A stretch of DNA of 43,655 bases from an uncultured Alphaproteobacteria bacterium. GTDB lineage: Bacteria > Pseudomonadota > Alphaproteobacteria > Rhizobiales > Aestuariivirgaceae. A program made the translations under genes and the position numbers. The notes beneath the pieces are model-generated. The model had not been told where the DNA came from. It worked only from the letters and a program-made list of their open reading frames with translations, and did not search any database. Positions within the stretch are counted from its first letter, which is position 1. Each line of letters opens with the position of its first letter. The stretch lies in assembly GCA_937872985.1 (NCBI GenBank), contig CALMUW010000068.1:1-43655 (forward strand), in the 5' to 3' direction. Shown here piece after piece: positions 26,413 to 34,652 of the stretch.

Positions 26413-27390
26413 TCAGATGATCTTGTCGAGGCCGCGCAACTTGAAGCGCAGCGCGTTTTGCGGGCAGGCGTCGATGCACATGCCGCAGCGCGTGCAGTCG
26501 GCCCCGATATATTCGAAGGCGTCCGAGGCATAGCCCATCTTGGTCACCTCCAGCACATGGGGAACGAGGCAGACCTTGCGGCATTCACCCTCGTGCAGGC
26601 ATTTTTCCAGATTGTATTCCACCTGCAGCGGCGAGACGGCACCGGTGATGCCATAGCTCAGGCCGATGGGACAGACGTAGCGGCACCAGAAGCGCCGGGA
26701 ATAGAACACCTCGATGCCGAGCAGGAAAAGCACCCAGAGAAGCGCAATGGTCGGTCCATAGATGAGCGCCCGGCTGACGATGCCCACGGGGTTCACGAAT
26801 TCAAACACCGTGTAGCCGGTGACCAGGGCCAGGGCGAGGAAGGCAAACCACAACACGGCGCGCAGGGAGCGATGGAAGGGATGGTCCTTGGCCCAGCCCA
26901 TGGCCACCAGCTTCAGGTGCAGCCACTCGGCCCATTCCGCCAGCAGGTGATAGGGGCAGATCCACGAACAGAAGGCGCGCCCGCCCACAAACCACCAGGC
27001 CAGCACCACGGTCACCGTGCCGATCACCAGATTGAGCATCACCTCCTTGTAGGCGAGCATGACCTGGAGCGCGCCGTTGAGGTCGGCCATGTGGAAGCCG
27101 ACGAAGCGCGAGGCGGTGAGCGCCCCTTCCACCAGTTGCACGTCAAACCAGTAGGAGATGATGAACAGCAGGTTGAGCAGGATGATCGATACCCAGCGCC
27201 GGTATTTCCACTTGCTGGAATAGACCGGGTGCTCGTGCTCATGCGCAATCAATTCCTTGCGCAGCTTCACCTGCTCCGGCGTCTTCTTGAATTTCATCAG
27301 CGCCTTGCCGGCGGGCGTCACGTCGGCGGCTTCCGGCTTCTGCGGCGCCGCCCCGAACATCAGCGCAAAATGGCGCAGGAACTTTTTCAT
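26413..27390 (-). CDS. nosH: NosH (NapH-like) membrane iron-sulfur protein
   Basis: A 325-residue membrane protein with about five helices, two CxxxCP motifs facing the membrane (FCSWICPYHLL and WCRYVCPIGL) and two C-terminal ferredoxin-like clusters (CLHEGECRKVC and CTRCGMCIDACP). This is the NapH/NosH design, proposed to take electrons from menaquinol and pass them via NosG and cytochromes c to NosZ. Its start overlaps the nosG stop by ATGA. No NosR is present, as is typical of clade II nos operons. Confidence 0.88.
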   Translation of the reverse strand: MKKFLRHFALMFGAAPQKPEAADVTPAGKALMKFKKTPEQVKLRKELIAHEHEHPVYSSKWKYRRWVSIILLNLLFIISYWFDVQLVEGALTASRFVGFHMADLNGALQVMLAYKEVMLNLVIGTVTVVLAWWFVGGRAFCSWICPYHLLAEWAEWLHLKLVAMGWAKDHPFHRSLRAVLWFAFLALALVTGYTVFEFVNPVGIVSRALIYGPTIALLWVLFLLGIEVFYSRRFWCRYVCPIGLSYGITGAVSPLQVEYNLEKCLHEGECRKVCLVPHVLEVTKMGYASDAFEYIGADCTRCGMCIDACPQNALRFKLRGLDKII

Positions 27391-28184
27391 GCGGTGCGCT
27401 CCTTCAGGATCTTCGGGTCCACCACAATGGCCGCGGGCTCGGCCGGACACATCATCTCGCAGGCGCCACAGCCCACGCAGGCGGACGTCACCACCGGCAT
27501 GCGCCGCTTGTCGCCCGCATGCGCGCTCACCGGCTGCAGCGAAATTGCGCCCGTGATCGGGCATTCGCGCACACAGAGGTCGCAGAGTTCGAGATCATAG
27601 GAGTGATCGGCAATGCGAATGGGCGTCCAGCGGTCCACCTCCACATAACGGTGCAAGCCGGTGAAGGCCGCCCCGCGCGCCAGACCCTTGAAGCCCTCGC
27701 CGCGCATGGCGAGGCAGGCATCGGGCCGCGCCAGCCGCGCCAGTCCCATGCGCACCTCTTCCTTCTTGGCAATCTCGTGGGTGAGGGCCCCCGTGGGGCA
27801 GGCAAGAACGCATTGCACCGCATCGCAGGAGAAGTCGCAGGCCTGCTGGCGCGCGTCGATATAGGGCACGCCAAGGCCAAAGCCCTCATCGCCGTCGGCG
27901 AGCTTGATCGCCTCCACCGGGCAGACCTGCACGCATTGGCCGCACTTGATGCAGGCCGCGAGGAATTTCTGCTCGATGAGCGCGCCCGGCGGCCGCAAGC
28001 GGTTGAACAGCCTCTTGATGATGGGGAAAAAACCGACCAGCGACAGGCCCACCACCGTGATGCCGGCGCCAATGGAGCGCAGGAACATGCGGCGCTTTTC
28101 CAGCTCGCGGCTGGAAACCCGCACCTTGGGGGCGGCCTCGGGCACGGGCTTCACCGGGGTTTCAGGTTTGCGGTCGTCGGTCAT
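27387..28184 (-). CDS. nosG: NosG (NapG-like) four-cluster ferredoxin
   Basis: 265 residues. After a charged start comes KRRMFLRSIGAGITVVG, a twin-arginine-like signal or anchor. Four 4Fe-4S motifs follow: CIKCGQCVQVCP, CDFSCDAVQCVLACP, CDLCVRECP and CVGCGACEMMCP. NapG-type proteins pair with NapH-type membrane proteins as quinol dehydrogenases. The start at 28184 (MTDDRKPET) overlaps the nosD stop by 4 bp; the open frame upstream lies under nosD and is not coding. Confidence 0.88.
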   Translation of the reverse strand: MTDDRKPETPVKPVPEAAPKVRVSSRELEKRRMFLRSIGAGITVVGLSLVGFFPIIKRLFNRLRPPGALIEQKFLAACIKCGQCVQVCPVEAIKLADGDEGFGLGVPYIDARQQACDFSCDAVQCVLACPTGALTHEIAKKEEVRMGLARLARPDACLAMRGEGFKGLARGAAFTGLHRYVEVDRWTPIRIADHSYDLELCDLCVRECPITGAISLQPVSAHAGDKRRMPVVTSACVGCGACEMMCPAEPAAIVVDPKILKERTA

Positions 28185-29458
28185 TGTTGCAATAACTCCA
28201 GGGCGCTCTTGGGCGCGGCCTTGGCAAAGCTCGGCAGATGCATGAGCGGCTTGTCCTCGCGCAGCAGCAGGCGCGGTTCCGTGAAGGGGGCCAGGCGCTC
28301 GACGAAGTCCAGGGCCTCCAGCGCAAAGCTGGCGCGGAAGAAGGCGGCGTCCTTCACCTCCATCCACATGCGGTCGGCGTAATTGTAAATCTCGTAGGGG
28401 CTGTCGCCCAGCCCGTCGCCGTCGCGGTCAAAGCCGGCGTAGTCGTCCCAGTAATTGCCCGTCCAGGTTTCGCGCAGCGCCGTGCCGCCACCGCGCACCG
28501 CAATCTGGGTGAAGTTGGACAGGAAGGCATTGCCGGTGAAGATATTGCCCTCCCAGTCGGTGTGGAATTCCACGCCCATGCCGTTATAGGCGATGCGGTT
28601 GTTGGTGAAGGTATTGGTCGAATCCGGATCATAGGGCGAGATGTCGAGGAAGATGCCCACCGCATTGCCGACGATGTCATTGTCGGCAATGGTGACGCCA
28701 CTCGACTCCTTGAAGCCGACACCCATGCCGGAGGCACCCCAGGACCGCAGCAACCGGTTGTGGCGCACGTCAATATCATTGGAATACATCAAGAAGACGC
28801 CGACCACGCAGTCGGCGATCTCATTCTCCAGCACATGGTTGTGATGGGCATACATGAAATGGATGCCATAACGGCCATTGCGGATCGTGTTGCCGCTGAT
28901 GGTGTTGTCATGGGAATACCACACCACGAAATCACGGGCATCGTGGACCACATTGTCTTCCAGCCGGTTGAAGTGGCTGTACCACAGGCGGATGGAATCG
29001 CCGCGCAACTCCAGATTCAGCGGCTTCGACGTGATGGTGACGCGCCGGATGACATTGTTGTTGGCCTGGTGCATGTCGAGGCCGAAGAGCGCGTTCTCGA
29101 TCTTCACATCCTTGACGATGTTGAAATCGCCCTTGATGCGCAGCCCGGCATCAAGCGCGTTGTGATAGCGCCCGGAATTGCGCAGCGTCAGGTTCTTCAC
29201 CTCGGCGCTGGAGGTGGCAATCTCCATCACCGTGCCGGTGCCGCCGCCGTCGATGATCACGCCGGCCGAGCCGTCCAGCACCACGGCCTTCTTCATCACC
29301 ACATGTTCGCTATAGACCCCGGCGGGCGGGGCCACCGTGCTGCCCTCCGGCGCCTGGTCCAGCATCTCCTGCAATGTCGCCGCCGCCGCCCCCCCTGCCG
29401 TTACCAGCAGGATCAGCGGCACCAGCCATGACCGGAATGCACGGATGCGGCGCGCCAT
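28181..29458 (-). CDS. nosD: NosD, periplasmic copper-site assembly protein
   Basis: 425 residues with a signal peptide (RSWLVPLILLVTAGGAAAA) and a right-handed beta-helix of repeated segments (NTIRNGRYGIHFMYAHHN, NEIADCVVGVFLMYSND and similar), ending in GNYWDDYAGFDRDGDGLGD, a strong NosD signature. It interacts with NosL and the NosFY transporter in CuZ assembly. It starts 3 bp after the nosB stop. Confidence 0.95.
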   Translation of the reverse strand: MARRIRAFRSWLVPLILLVTAGGAAAATLQEMLDQAPEGSTVAPPAGVYSEHVVMKKAVVLDGSAGVIIDGGGTGTVMEIATSSAEVKNLTLRNSGRYHNALDAGLRIKGDFNIVKDVKIENALFGLDMHQANNNVIRRVTITSKPLNLELRGDSIRLWYSHFNRLEDNVVHDARDFVVWYSHDNTISGNTIRNGRYGIHFMYAHHNHVLENEIADCVVGVFLMYSNDIDVRHNRLLRSWGASGMGVGFKESSGVTIADNDIVGNAVGIFLDISPYDPDSTNTFTNNRIAYNGMGVEFHTDWEGNIFTGNAFLSNFTQIAVRGGGTALRETWTGNYWDDYAGFDRDGDGLGDSPYEIYNYADRMWMEVKDAAFFRASFALEALDFVERLAPFTEPRLLLREDKPLMHLPSFAKAAPKSALELLQQ

Positions 29459-29461
29459 GGT

Positions 29462-30643
29462 TCAGACATTCTCGGCGTCCGGCCCCGCAAGCTGCAACTG
29501 CTTGCGGCGGATGAGCGCCGCCAGAATGAGAATGACCGCCATGATGACCATCAGGGCAAAGCCATAGTTGGGATAGGAATGGGTGGTGAACTGCGCCACC
29601 TTGCCGTTGCCGAAGACGGTGGGCATGAAGGGCTTGAGGGTGAAGGCCCCCATTTCGTTGAGCCGGTGGCCATACCACCACAGCCAGGCCGAATATTCGA
29701 CGATGAAGCCCAGGGGCAGAATGGCGGGCGCCAGCACCAGCAGCCAGTAGAAGATGCGCCGGGTGCTCCAGGCGGCAAAGGTCATGAAGGCCATGGCGGC
29801 AAGCACGATGATGGTGAGATAGAGTGCGGCCTTGTTCATGATGCGCGCCAGCGGAACGTTTTTCTCCGGCATGTTGAACCAGCGCGACAGGCTCTTCTCA
29901 TAGTGCCAGGTCATGACCTGATGCCCGCTGCCATTCCAGGCCTCCTGCGCGGCGGCGGGCAGTTTGGCATCGTCGAGATTGTAATTGGCGCGCAGGTTGT
30001 CGATGAGGTCGGCCCGGGTGCCGCCCTCGGTCGCGGCGGCCTTGTTGGCCTTGTCGACATTGGCCATGGCTTCCTTGAGCTGGCGCACGATGGGCGCAAG
30101 ATTGGCATCATCAACCTTGTCCGCCGTGTCCTGGCCCAGCGAATTGACCAGCCCTTCGAGATAGCCGCGCGTGTGATAGGAAATGCCATTGGGCGCATAC
30201 ATGGTGGCCAGCATCCAGGCCGCCACCGCGCCATAGCCCAGAACCGAGATGGCCATGCGCGTCTTGCGGTTGGGCGCGGCAAAGACCAGCAGCATCACGC
30301 CGAGAAAGGCAAACAGAAAGGGCGAGAAGGCCTTTTCCACCGGACCGCCGGAAGCGATGGGATACATGCCGACGTAATGGTTGATGGTATCCATCTCGTG
30401 GACGCAGTCGAGGGCTTCCTTCTCCTCCACCTCCTGCGAGGCCCGGATCTTGCAGCCGTTGCGCACGCTGTCCATGTGAAAATTGATGCGGATGCCATCG
30501 GGGAAAGTGGCTTCCGGGTAATTGGGGGCCGTCAGCGACACCCACCAGGTCGGCGCGAAGAAGGAGGCCGCCAGCAGCACCAGCGCCGCGAGCGTGAGCA
30601 CGCGATAGAGAGCTCCGCGCCGTTTGATGTTCTGGTCGGTCAT
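29462..30643 (-). CDS. nosB: NosB-like multi-spanning membrane protein
   Basis: About 393 residues: an N-terminal helix, a roughly 70-residue outside loop (NYPEATFPDGIRINFHMDSV, with Cys pair in NGCKIR and ALDCVHE), then several helices and a C-terminal pair of helices (GFALMVIMAVILILAALI). This matches the NosB protein found only in clade II nos operons, whose role is unknown. The start at 30643 (MTDQNIKRR) has AGGGG 9 nt upstream; ATG 30652 is an alternative. It follows the second cytochrome gene after a terminator-like hairpin. Confidence 0.8.
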   Translation of the reverse strand: MTDQNIKRRGALYRVLTLAALVLLAASFFAPTWWVSLTAPNYPEATFPDGIRINFHMDSVRNGCKIRASQEVEEKEALDCVHEMDTINHYVGMYPIASGGPVEKAFSPFLFAFLGVMLLVFAAPNRKTRMAISVLGYGAVAAWMLATMYAPNGISYHTRGYLEGLVNSLGQDTADKVDDANLAPIVRQLKEAMANVDKANKAAATEGGTRADLIDNLRANYNLDDAKLPAAAQEAWNGSGHQVMTWHYEKSLSRWFNMPEKNVPLARIMNKAALYLTIIVLAAMAFMTFAAWSTRRIFYWLLVLAPAILPLGFIVEYSAWLWWYGHRLNEMGAFTLKPFMPTVFGNGKVAQFTTHSYPNYGFALMVIMAVILILAALIRRKQLQLAGPDAENV

Positions 30644-30670
30644 GTCAATCATCCCCTGCTTCTGAAGAAA

Positions 30671-30702
30671 AACGCGCGAGCGCAACGCCACGCCCGCGCG
30701 TT
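30671..30702 (-). terminator. Terminator-like hairpin inside the nos operon, before nosB
   Basis: AACGCGCG and CGCGCGTT form a perfect 8-bp stem around a 16-nt loop. On the minus strand the stem runs straight into TTTTTC. This is an intrinsic terminator pattern located between the cytochrome gene stop (30717) and the nosB start (30643), so it probably attenuates expression of the assembly genes relative to nosZ and the cytochromes. Confidence 0.7.
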
Positions 30703-30716
30703 GTCATGGTGTGGGC

Positions 30717-31448
30717 TTACTGGTAGTCCGGATTAACCCAGCCCGGCTCACCCAGCAATTCCTTGGGCGGCTTCAGGCGGGACACATAATCGAGAACGGC
30801 CACCGTATCCTCGTCGGTGAAGTTCTGGATCTGCTTCACCATGTCAGGGTTGGCGTTGCGGCGCTTGCCTTCCTTGATCCACTTGTACTGGCGCAGCAGA
30901 TATTCATAGTGCTGGCCCTGAATGCGCGGATAGTACTTGGCATCGTCGCCCTGGCCCTGATCGCCATGGCAGCGCACGCAGTTGTCGGCATAGAGCTGCT
31001 TGCCCTTGTCGAGCAAGGTGCCCGGACCCACGCCATTGTCGGGGTTCATGGGCAGCTTGGAGATATAGGCGGTCACATCGGCGATGGACTGCGGCCCGCC
31101 GATCTCGGAGGGCAGGGCAAAGGGATACATGGTCGGATTGTCGCGGTTCTTGGCGCGAATGTCCGACAATTGCTTGATCAGCACGTCACGATGCTGACCG
31201 GCGATCTGCGGGAAGGTGCCGTCCTTCAAGCCCCAGCCATTGGGCTGGTGGCAGGCCGAGCACACTTCATAGACATCGCGGCCGTTTTCCAGGTTCGGCG
31301 TGAGGCTGAGGGCCTCCTCCTGCTCGCCGCCGCCGGCGTTCCATTGCGAGGTGCCGGTGGCGCTGTTGGCGGTTTCATCCGCAGTGGCACTGGCAGCGGA
31401 AGCCACCAGCGCAACCCCGGTCAAAAGGGCAAGAATAGTCTTTTTCAT
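30717..31448 (-). CDS. Dihaem cytochrome c (c4-like), nos operon
   Basis: 243 residues: signal peptide (MKKTILALLTGVALVASAASA), then two c-type haem sites, CSACHQPNGWG and CVRCHGDQGQG, each in a cytochrome-c4-like domain with later Met residues (for example DNPTMYPFA and NANPDMVKQ) that could be axial ligands. It probably carries electrons from NosG/NosH to the CuA site of NosZ. It is cotranscribed with the preceding cytochrome gene, 16 bp upstream. It occupies the place of the NosC1/NosC2 cytochromes of Wolinella, which have one haem each. Confidence 0.85.
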   Translation of the reverse strand: MKKTILALLTGVALVASAASATADETANSATGTSQWNAGGGEQEEALSLTPNLENGRDVYEVCSACHQPNGWGLKDGTFPQIAGQHRDVLIKQLSDIRAKNRDNPTMYPFALPSEIGGPQSIADVTAYISKLPMNPDNGVGPGTLLDKGKQLYADNCVRCHGDQGQGDDAKYYPRIQGQHYEYLLRQYKWIKEGKRRNANPDMVKQIQNFTDEDTVAVLDYVSRLKPPKELLGEPGWVNPDYQ

Positions 31449-31464
31449 GTCATGTCTCCGATAA

Positions 31465-32112
31465 TCACGGGGTCGAACGGTCGATCTGCGACAGGTAGGT
31501 GGCCATCGCGGTGATGGTGGCGTCATCGGCCTTCTTGATGAAGGGCACCATGAGCTTGGACTGGCCATTGGCGCGTTTGCCGTCGCGCAGGGCGATCATC
31601 TGTCCGGCCAGGTAATCACGGTTCAGCCCGGCCAGGATCGGATAGATCGGCACCGAGGCCTTCTTGCCGTCCACGCCATGGCAGGTGACACAGCCCAGCT
31701 TCTTGTAGGCATCCTGCCCGGCCTTGAGGTCAGCCTCGGTGGGGGCGGGGTCAAGCGGCTTGGGCGGATTGGGTTTCTGTTCGGCCACATATTTGGCCAC
31801 CGCCGCGATGTCGGCATCGCTCAGGATGTGCAGAATGTCGGCCATGCCCTGGGTTGCCGGATGGCCGGAGTCATCGACCGCGCCCACGCGCTTGCCGGAC
31901 TTGATGTCATTGATCTGCTGCAGGACATATTTCTCGCTCTGCCCGGCCAGGGCGGGATAGGCAAGGATGGGTTTCGCCCCCTTGGACCCATGGCAGGCCA
32001 TGCAGCCCTTGGTCTTGTAGTTCTGTTCACCCGTCAGCGCTTCCTGAGCCTGGACAAAGGTGGGCCACAGCAGGGCGATCCCGGCCAGGCCTGCAATCTT
32101 GAAGAGGTTCAT
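31465..32112 (-). CDS. Dihaem cytochrome c (c4-like), next to nosZ
   Basis: 215 residues with a Sec signal (KIAGLAGIALLWPTFVQAQ) and two haem sites, CMACHGSKGAK and CVTCHGVDGKK, in two similar halves of about 90 residues. Each half repeats the pattern YPALAGQ/YPILAGL and a Met-containing segment, as in cytochrome c4. The frame upstream of 32112 is non-coding. It follows nosZ by 64 bp, across a GC-rich hairpin. It is a likely direct electron donor of NosZ. Confidence 0.85.
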   Translation of the reverse strand: MNLFKIAGLAGIALLWPTFVQAQEALTGEQNYKTKGCMACHGSKGAKPILAYPALAGQSEKYVLQQINDIKSGKRVGAVDDSGHPATQGMADILHILSDADIAAVAKYVAEQKPNPPKPLDPAPTEADLKAGQDAYKKLGCVTCHGVDGKKASVPIYPILAGLNRDYLAGQMIALRDGKRANGQSKLMVPFIKKADDATITAMATYLSQIDRSTP

Positions 32113-32140
32113 TCCCCGATGCTCCTGTAAAGTGAAAGAC

Positions 32141-32167
32141 GGAGCGGCCCCGGAATGAGGCCGCCCC
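32141..32167 (-). terminator. Stem-loop between nosZ and the first cytochrome gene
   Basis: A 9-bp stem with one G-U pair (GGAGCGGCC at 32141-32149 and GGCCGCCCC at 32159-32167) with a 9-nt loop lies 9 bp after the nosZ stop. On the minus strand a weak GTCTTTC follows. It may act as a partial terminator or as a 3' stabiliser that raises nosZ mRNA above the rest of the operon. Confidence 0.5.
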
Positions 32168-32176
32168 GCGCAGGCG

Positions 32177-34471
32177 TTACTGGACCTTCTTGGCCCCGTT
32201 CTGTTCGAGGAAGGTCTTGACGCGGAGGCCCACGTCAGCGGCCTTGACCTGATACTGCCACCACTGGCCGGCCCAGACGGTGGCATTCTGCCAGTCTTCC
32301 TTCTTGGCGAATTCCTCGGCCTTGGCCTTGGCCTCGCCCATGAACTTCAACTGGTCGGTGGCGTCTTCCACCAGGGCGACCGCTTCCGGATAGTCCTTGT
32401 AGTTCATGCTGGTGATATAGCCGACGACGCTGTCGATCACGGCCTGCGTGTCGGTGTTGGTCTTCACCTGCTTGTCGTAGTCGGCCTTGGTATAGGCCTG
32501 GCCTTCGGCACCGGTGGACGCCTGTTCCACGTAGCCCTTGGGCTTGACCACCAGGAAGCCGGTCATCTCCAGATGCAGCGCCGAGCAGAACTCGGTGCAG
32601 TAGTAGGAGAACACGCCGGGCTTGTCCGCCTTGATCTTGGCGGTGGCGGTCTTGCCGGGTTCGAGCGACAGGTTCACGCCATAGGTGGAGACGGAGAAGC
32701 CGTGGGTCTCGTCCTCGGCCCGCTCCGAGTTGGTGATGACGAATTCGACCTCGTCACCCTCTTCCACCTCGACGATTTCCGGCGTGAAGTGCGACCGGAT
32801 GGCGGTCATGAAGACCTTCACCTTGTTGCCGTCGCGCACCACCTTTTCACTGCCCGGACGCACCGCATCCGGGTGCTTCTCGCCGGTGCGGCTGTTGGTG
32901 CCGTAGGGATAGCGCACCAGCGGCTTCAGTTTGTCGGCGGCGATGGCGGTCACATAGTGCGGCTCGCCCAGCGGCACCGGCATGTCATAGAGCAGCTCCA
33001 TCTTGTCGCCGGAAATGTCGATCAACTGATGGTTCTGCGGATGCAGCGGGCCAACCGGGTTGAAGCGGTCGATGGCCAGCTTGTTGAGGGCAATGAGATA
33101 CTTGCCCGCCGGATGCGCGGCCTCGCCTTCCATCGCCACCAGGTGGCCGATGTTGTAGTGGACCGAGATCTTGTCGAGCACCTTGCCTTCGCAATAGTCC
33201 CACTTCGCCACCTGGCTGTCGACGTAGAGCGAGGTGTAGACCACGCAGTTCTTGGAATCGAACTGGTTGTGCAGCGGGCCAAGGCCGAGGGCGACCTGCT
33301 TGTGCAGCGCGTCCTCCATGGCGATCACCGGCAGGCCATAAGGATCCTTGCCGGCAAACTTGCCGTTCTTGATGGCTTCCTGGATCTTCTCGAAGGAATA
33401 GACCGAGGCCTGGGTGTCGAGCTTGCCGCCGACCACGATGTATTTGCCATCGGGCGAGACGTCGACGCCATGCGGCGACTTGGGTTCGGCCACCAGATAG
33501 ACCAGACCCTCATCGATGGCCGTTTGCAGCGTAATCACCGGATGATTGTTGATCTTGGTGACCTTGCCGGCCTTGTAGACTTCCTCGGCCTTCTTCCAGT
33601 TGATGATGTGCAGGTAGTCGGTGTCGTTCTGCGAGCAGCCGGCTTCAAAGGGCGGACGGCCCTTCTCGATGCCGCCGACATAGCGCTCGGCGCAGAAGGA
33701 GTTGGTGAAGGACCAGCCGTCAGACACGAGCTTGCCCGCGTCGCTCAGGTCCTGCGAATAGGGCGGCAGTTCGATGGAGAAGGAATTCTCCGGTTCGATC
33801 CGGCCCTTTTCGCGGTTGAACTTCCAGTAGGTCACGGCACCGCGGAACTTGTCGTTGAATTCCGACAGCGGCGCGAAGCCACGGCCCAGCACGGAAGGAT
33901 ATTGCGCCGCCTCGATGACGTATTCGCTGTTCGGCGTCACGAAGGCGCCGCCATGCTCGGACTGCAGGATCGGGTTGACCACGATCTGCTGGGTTTCGAA
34001 GTCATGCAGCGAGACCACGCCGATGCGCGGGGCCGACTTGTCGTTGATGAAGAGATATTCACCGTCGAGGTCGCCATTGGTTTCGGTGATGGCGGGATGG
34101 TGGGTGTCGCCCCAGGGAATGTCGCGGCCGTCCACCTTGCCTTCCTCGAGGATCTTCTTGGATTCCTCGTCGAAGCCGAAGCCCTGCCAGGGTTCCGGGG
34201 TGAAGACGGAGACATATTTCAGGATACGCATGGACGGCACGCCATACACCATGATCTGGCCGGACTGGCCGCCAGAGGAGAAGGCGATGAATTCATCGCG
34301 CTTGCCGGTGGGGGTAAAGGTCTTGGCGGCGTGCAGCAGGTCGGCCTGGGTGAGGCCGCGCCGCGCCATGACGTCGTCGAGCGTTTCCGCCCGCGCCATG
34401 GCCGCCGTATATACGATGCCCAGGGAGGCAACAGCCGTTGCCGCCAGAAGGGCCTTGCGAATGGTTCTCAT
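32177..34471 (-). CDS. nosZ: Nitrous oxide reductase, clade II (Sec-dependent)
   Basis: A 764-residue periplasmic copper enzyme that reduces N2O to N2. The signal MRTIRKALLAATAVASLGIV lacks a twin arginine and is cut near ARA-ET (28-29), the mark of clade II. CuZ histidines are seen in DTHHPA (124-125), SPHGVDVSPDGKY, LGPLHNQFD, HPQNHQL and GEPHYV. The CuA cupredoxin has CTEFCSALHLEM (Cys625, Cys629, His633, Met636). About 115 further residues after the cupredoxin (helical, rich in Lys, Ala and Glu, with WAGQWWQYQ) have no haem motif. The start has GAGGG 6-7 nt upstream. It is the first gene of the nos operon. Confidence 0.95.
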   Translation of the reverse strand: MRTIRKALLAATAVASLGIVYTAAMARAETLDDVMARRGLTQADLLHAAKTFTPTGKRDEFIAFSSGGQSGQIMVYGVPSMRILKYVSVFTPEPWQGFGFDEESKKILEEGKVDGRDIPWGDTHHPAITETNGDLDGEYLFINDKSAPRIGVVSLHDFETQQIVVNPILQSEHGGAFVTPNSEYVIEAAQYPSVLGRGFAPLSEFNDKFRGAVTYWKFNREKGRIEPENSFSIELPPYSQDLSDAGKLVSDGWSFTNSFCAERYVGGIEKGRPPFEAGCSQNDTDYLHIINWKKAEEVYKAGKVTKINNHPVITLQTAIDEGLVYLVAEPKSPHGVDVSPDGKYIVVGGKLDTQASVYSFEKIQEAIKNGKFAGKDPYGLPVIAMEDALHKQVALGLGPLHNQFDSKNCVVYTSLYVDSQVAKWDYCEGKVLDKISVHYNIGHLVAMEGEAAHPAGKYLIALNKLAIDRFNPVGPLHPQNHQLIDISGDKMELLYDMPVPLGEPHYVTAIAADKLKPLVRYPYGTNSRTGEKHPDAVRPGSEKVVRDGNKVKVFMTAIRSHFTPEIVEVEEGDEVEFVITNSERAEDETHGFSVSTYGVNLSLEPGKTATAKIKADKPGVFSYYCTEFCSALHLEMTGFLVVKPKGYVEQASTGAEGQAYTKADYDKQVKTNTDTQAVIDSVVGYITSMNYKDYPEAVALVEDATDQLKFMGEAKAKAEEFAKKEDWQNATVWAGQWWQYQVKAADVGLRVKTFLEQNGAKKVQ

Positions 34472-34489
34472 GTTTTGCCCTCAAATAAC

Positions 34490-34505
34490 GCCGGTGCGCA
34501 CCGGC
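34490..34505 (-). other. Perfect palindrome in the nosZ leader
   Basis: GCCGGTGCGCACCGGC, a 16-bp perfect palindrome, ends 18 bp before the nosZ start codon and just upstream of the GAGGG ribosome-binding site. In RNA it could fold as a short hairpin that protects the 5' end. It could also be a dimeric repressor site. Confidence 0.4.
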
Positions 34506-34566
34506 ATGTCCGGCCCTCGATCTTGCCCTCGGAGCCGCCCCTGACCTTGCGCGCGGGAGGGCCTTT

Positions 34567-34591
34567 CCCGCCTTGACTTTCGTTAAGGCGG
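34567..34591. promoter_or_regulatory. FNR/DNR-like site between nosZ and the divergent secreted-protein gene
   Basis: TTGACtttcGTTAA at 34573-34586 is one base from TTGAC-N4-GTCAA. Read towards nosZ it matches the sco site and its flanks at 22 of 25 positions. On the plus strand a -10-like TTACAT at 34610-34615 is centred about 33 bp away, so the same site may also activate the gene at 34653. On the nosZ side no good -10 was found at the expected distance. Confidence 0.7.
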
Positions 34592-34652
34592 AGCGCCACC
34601 CGCCGCCGCTTACATGACTTTGGCTGGCGCTCGCGCCGGCTCGAGGGAAGCG

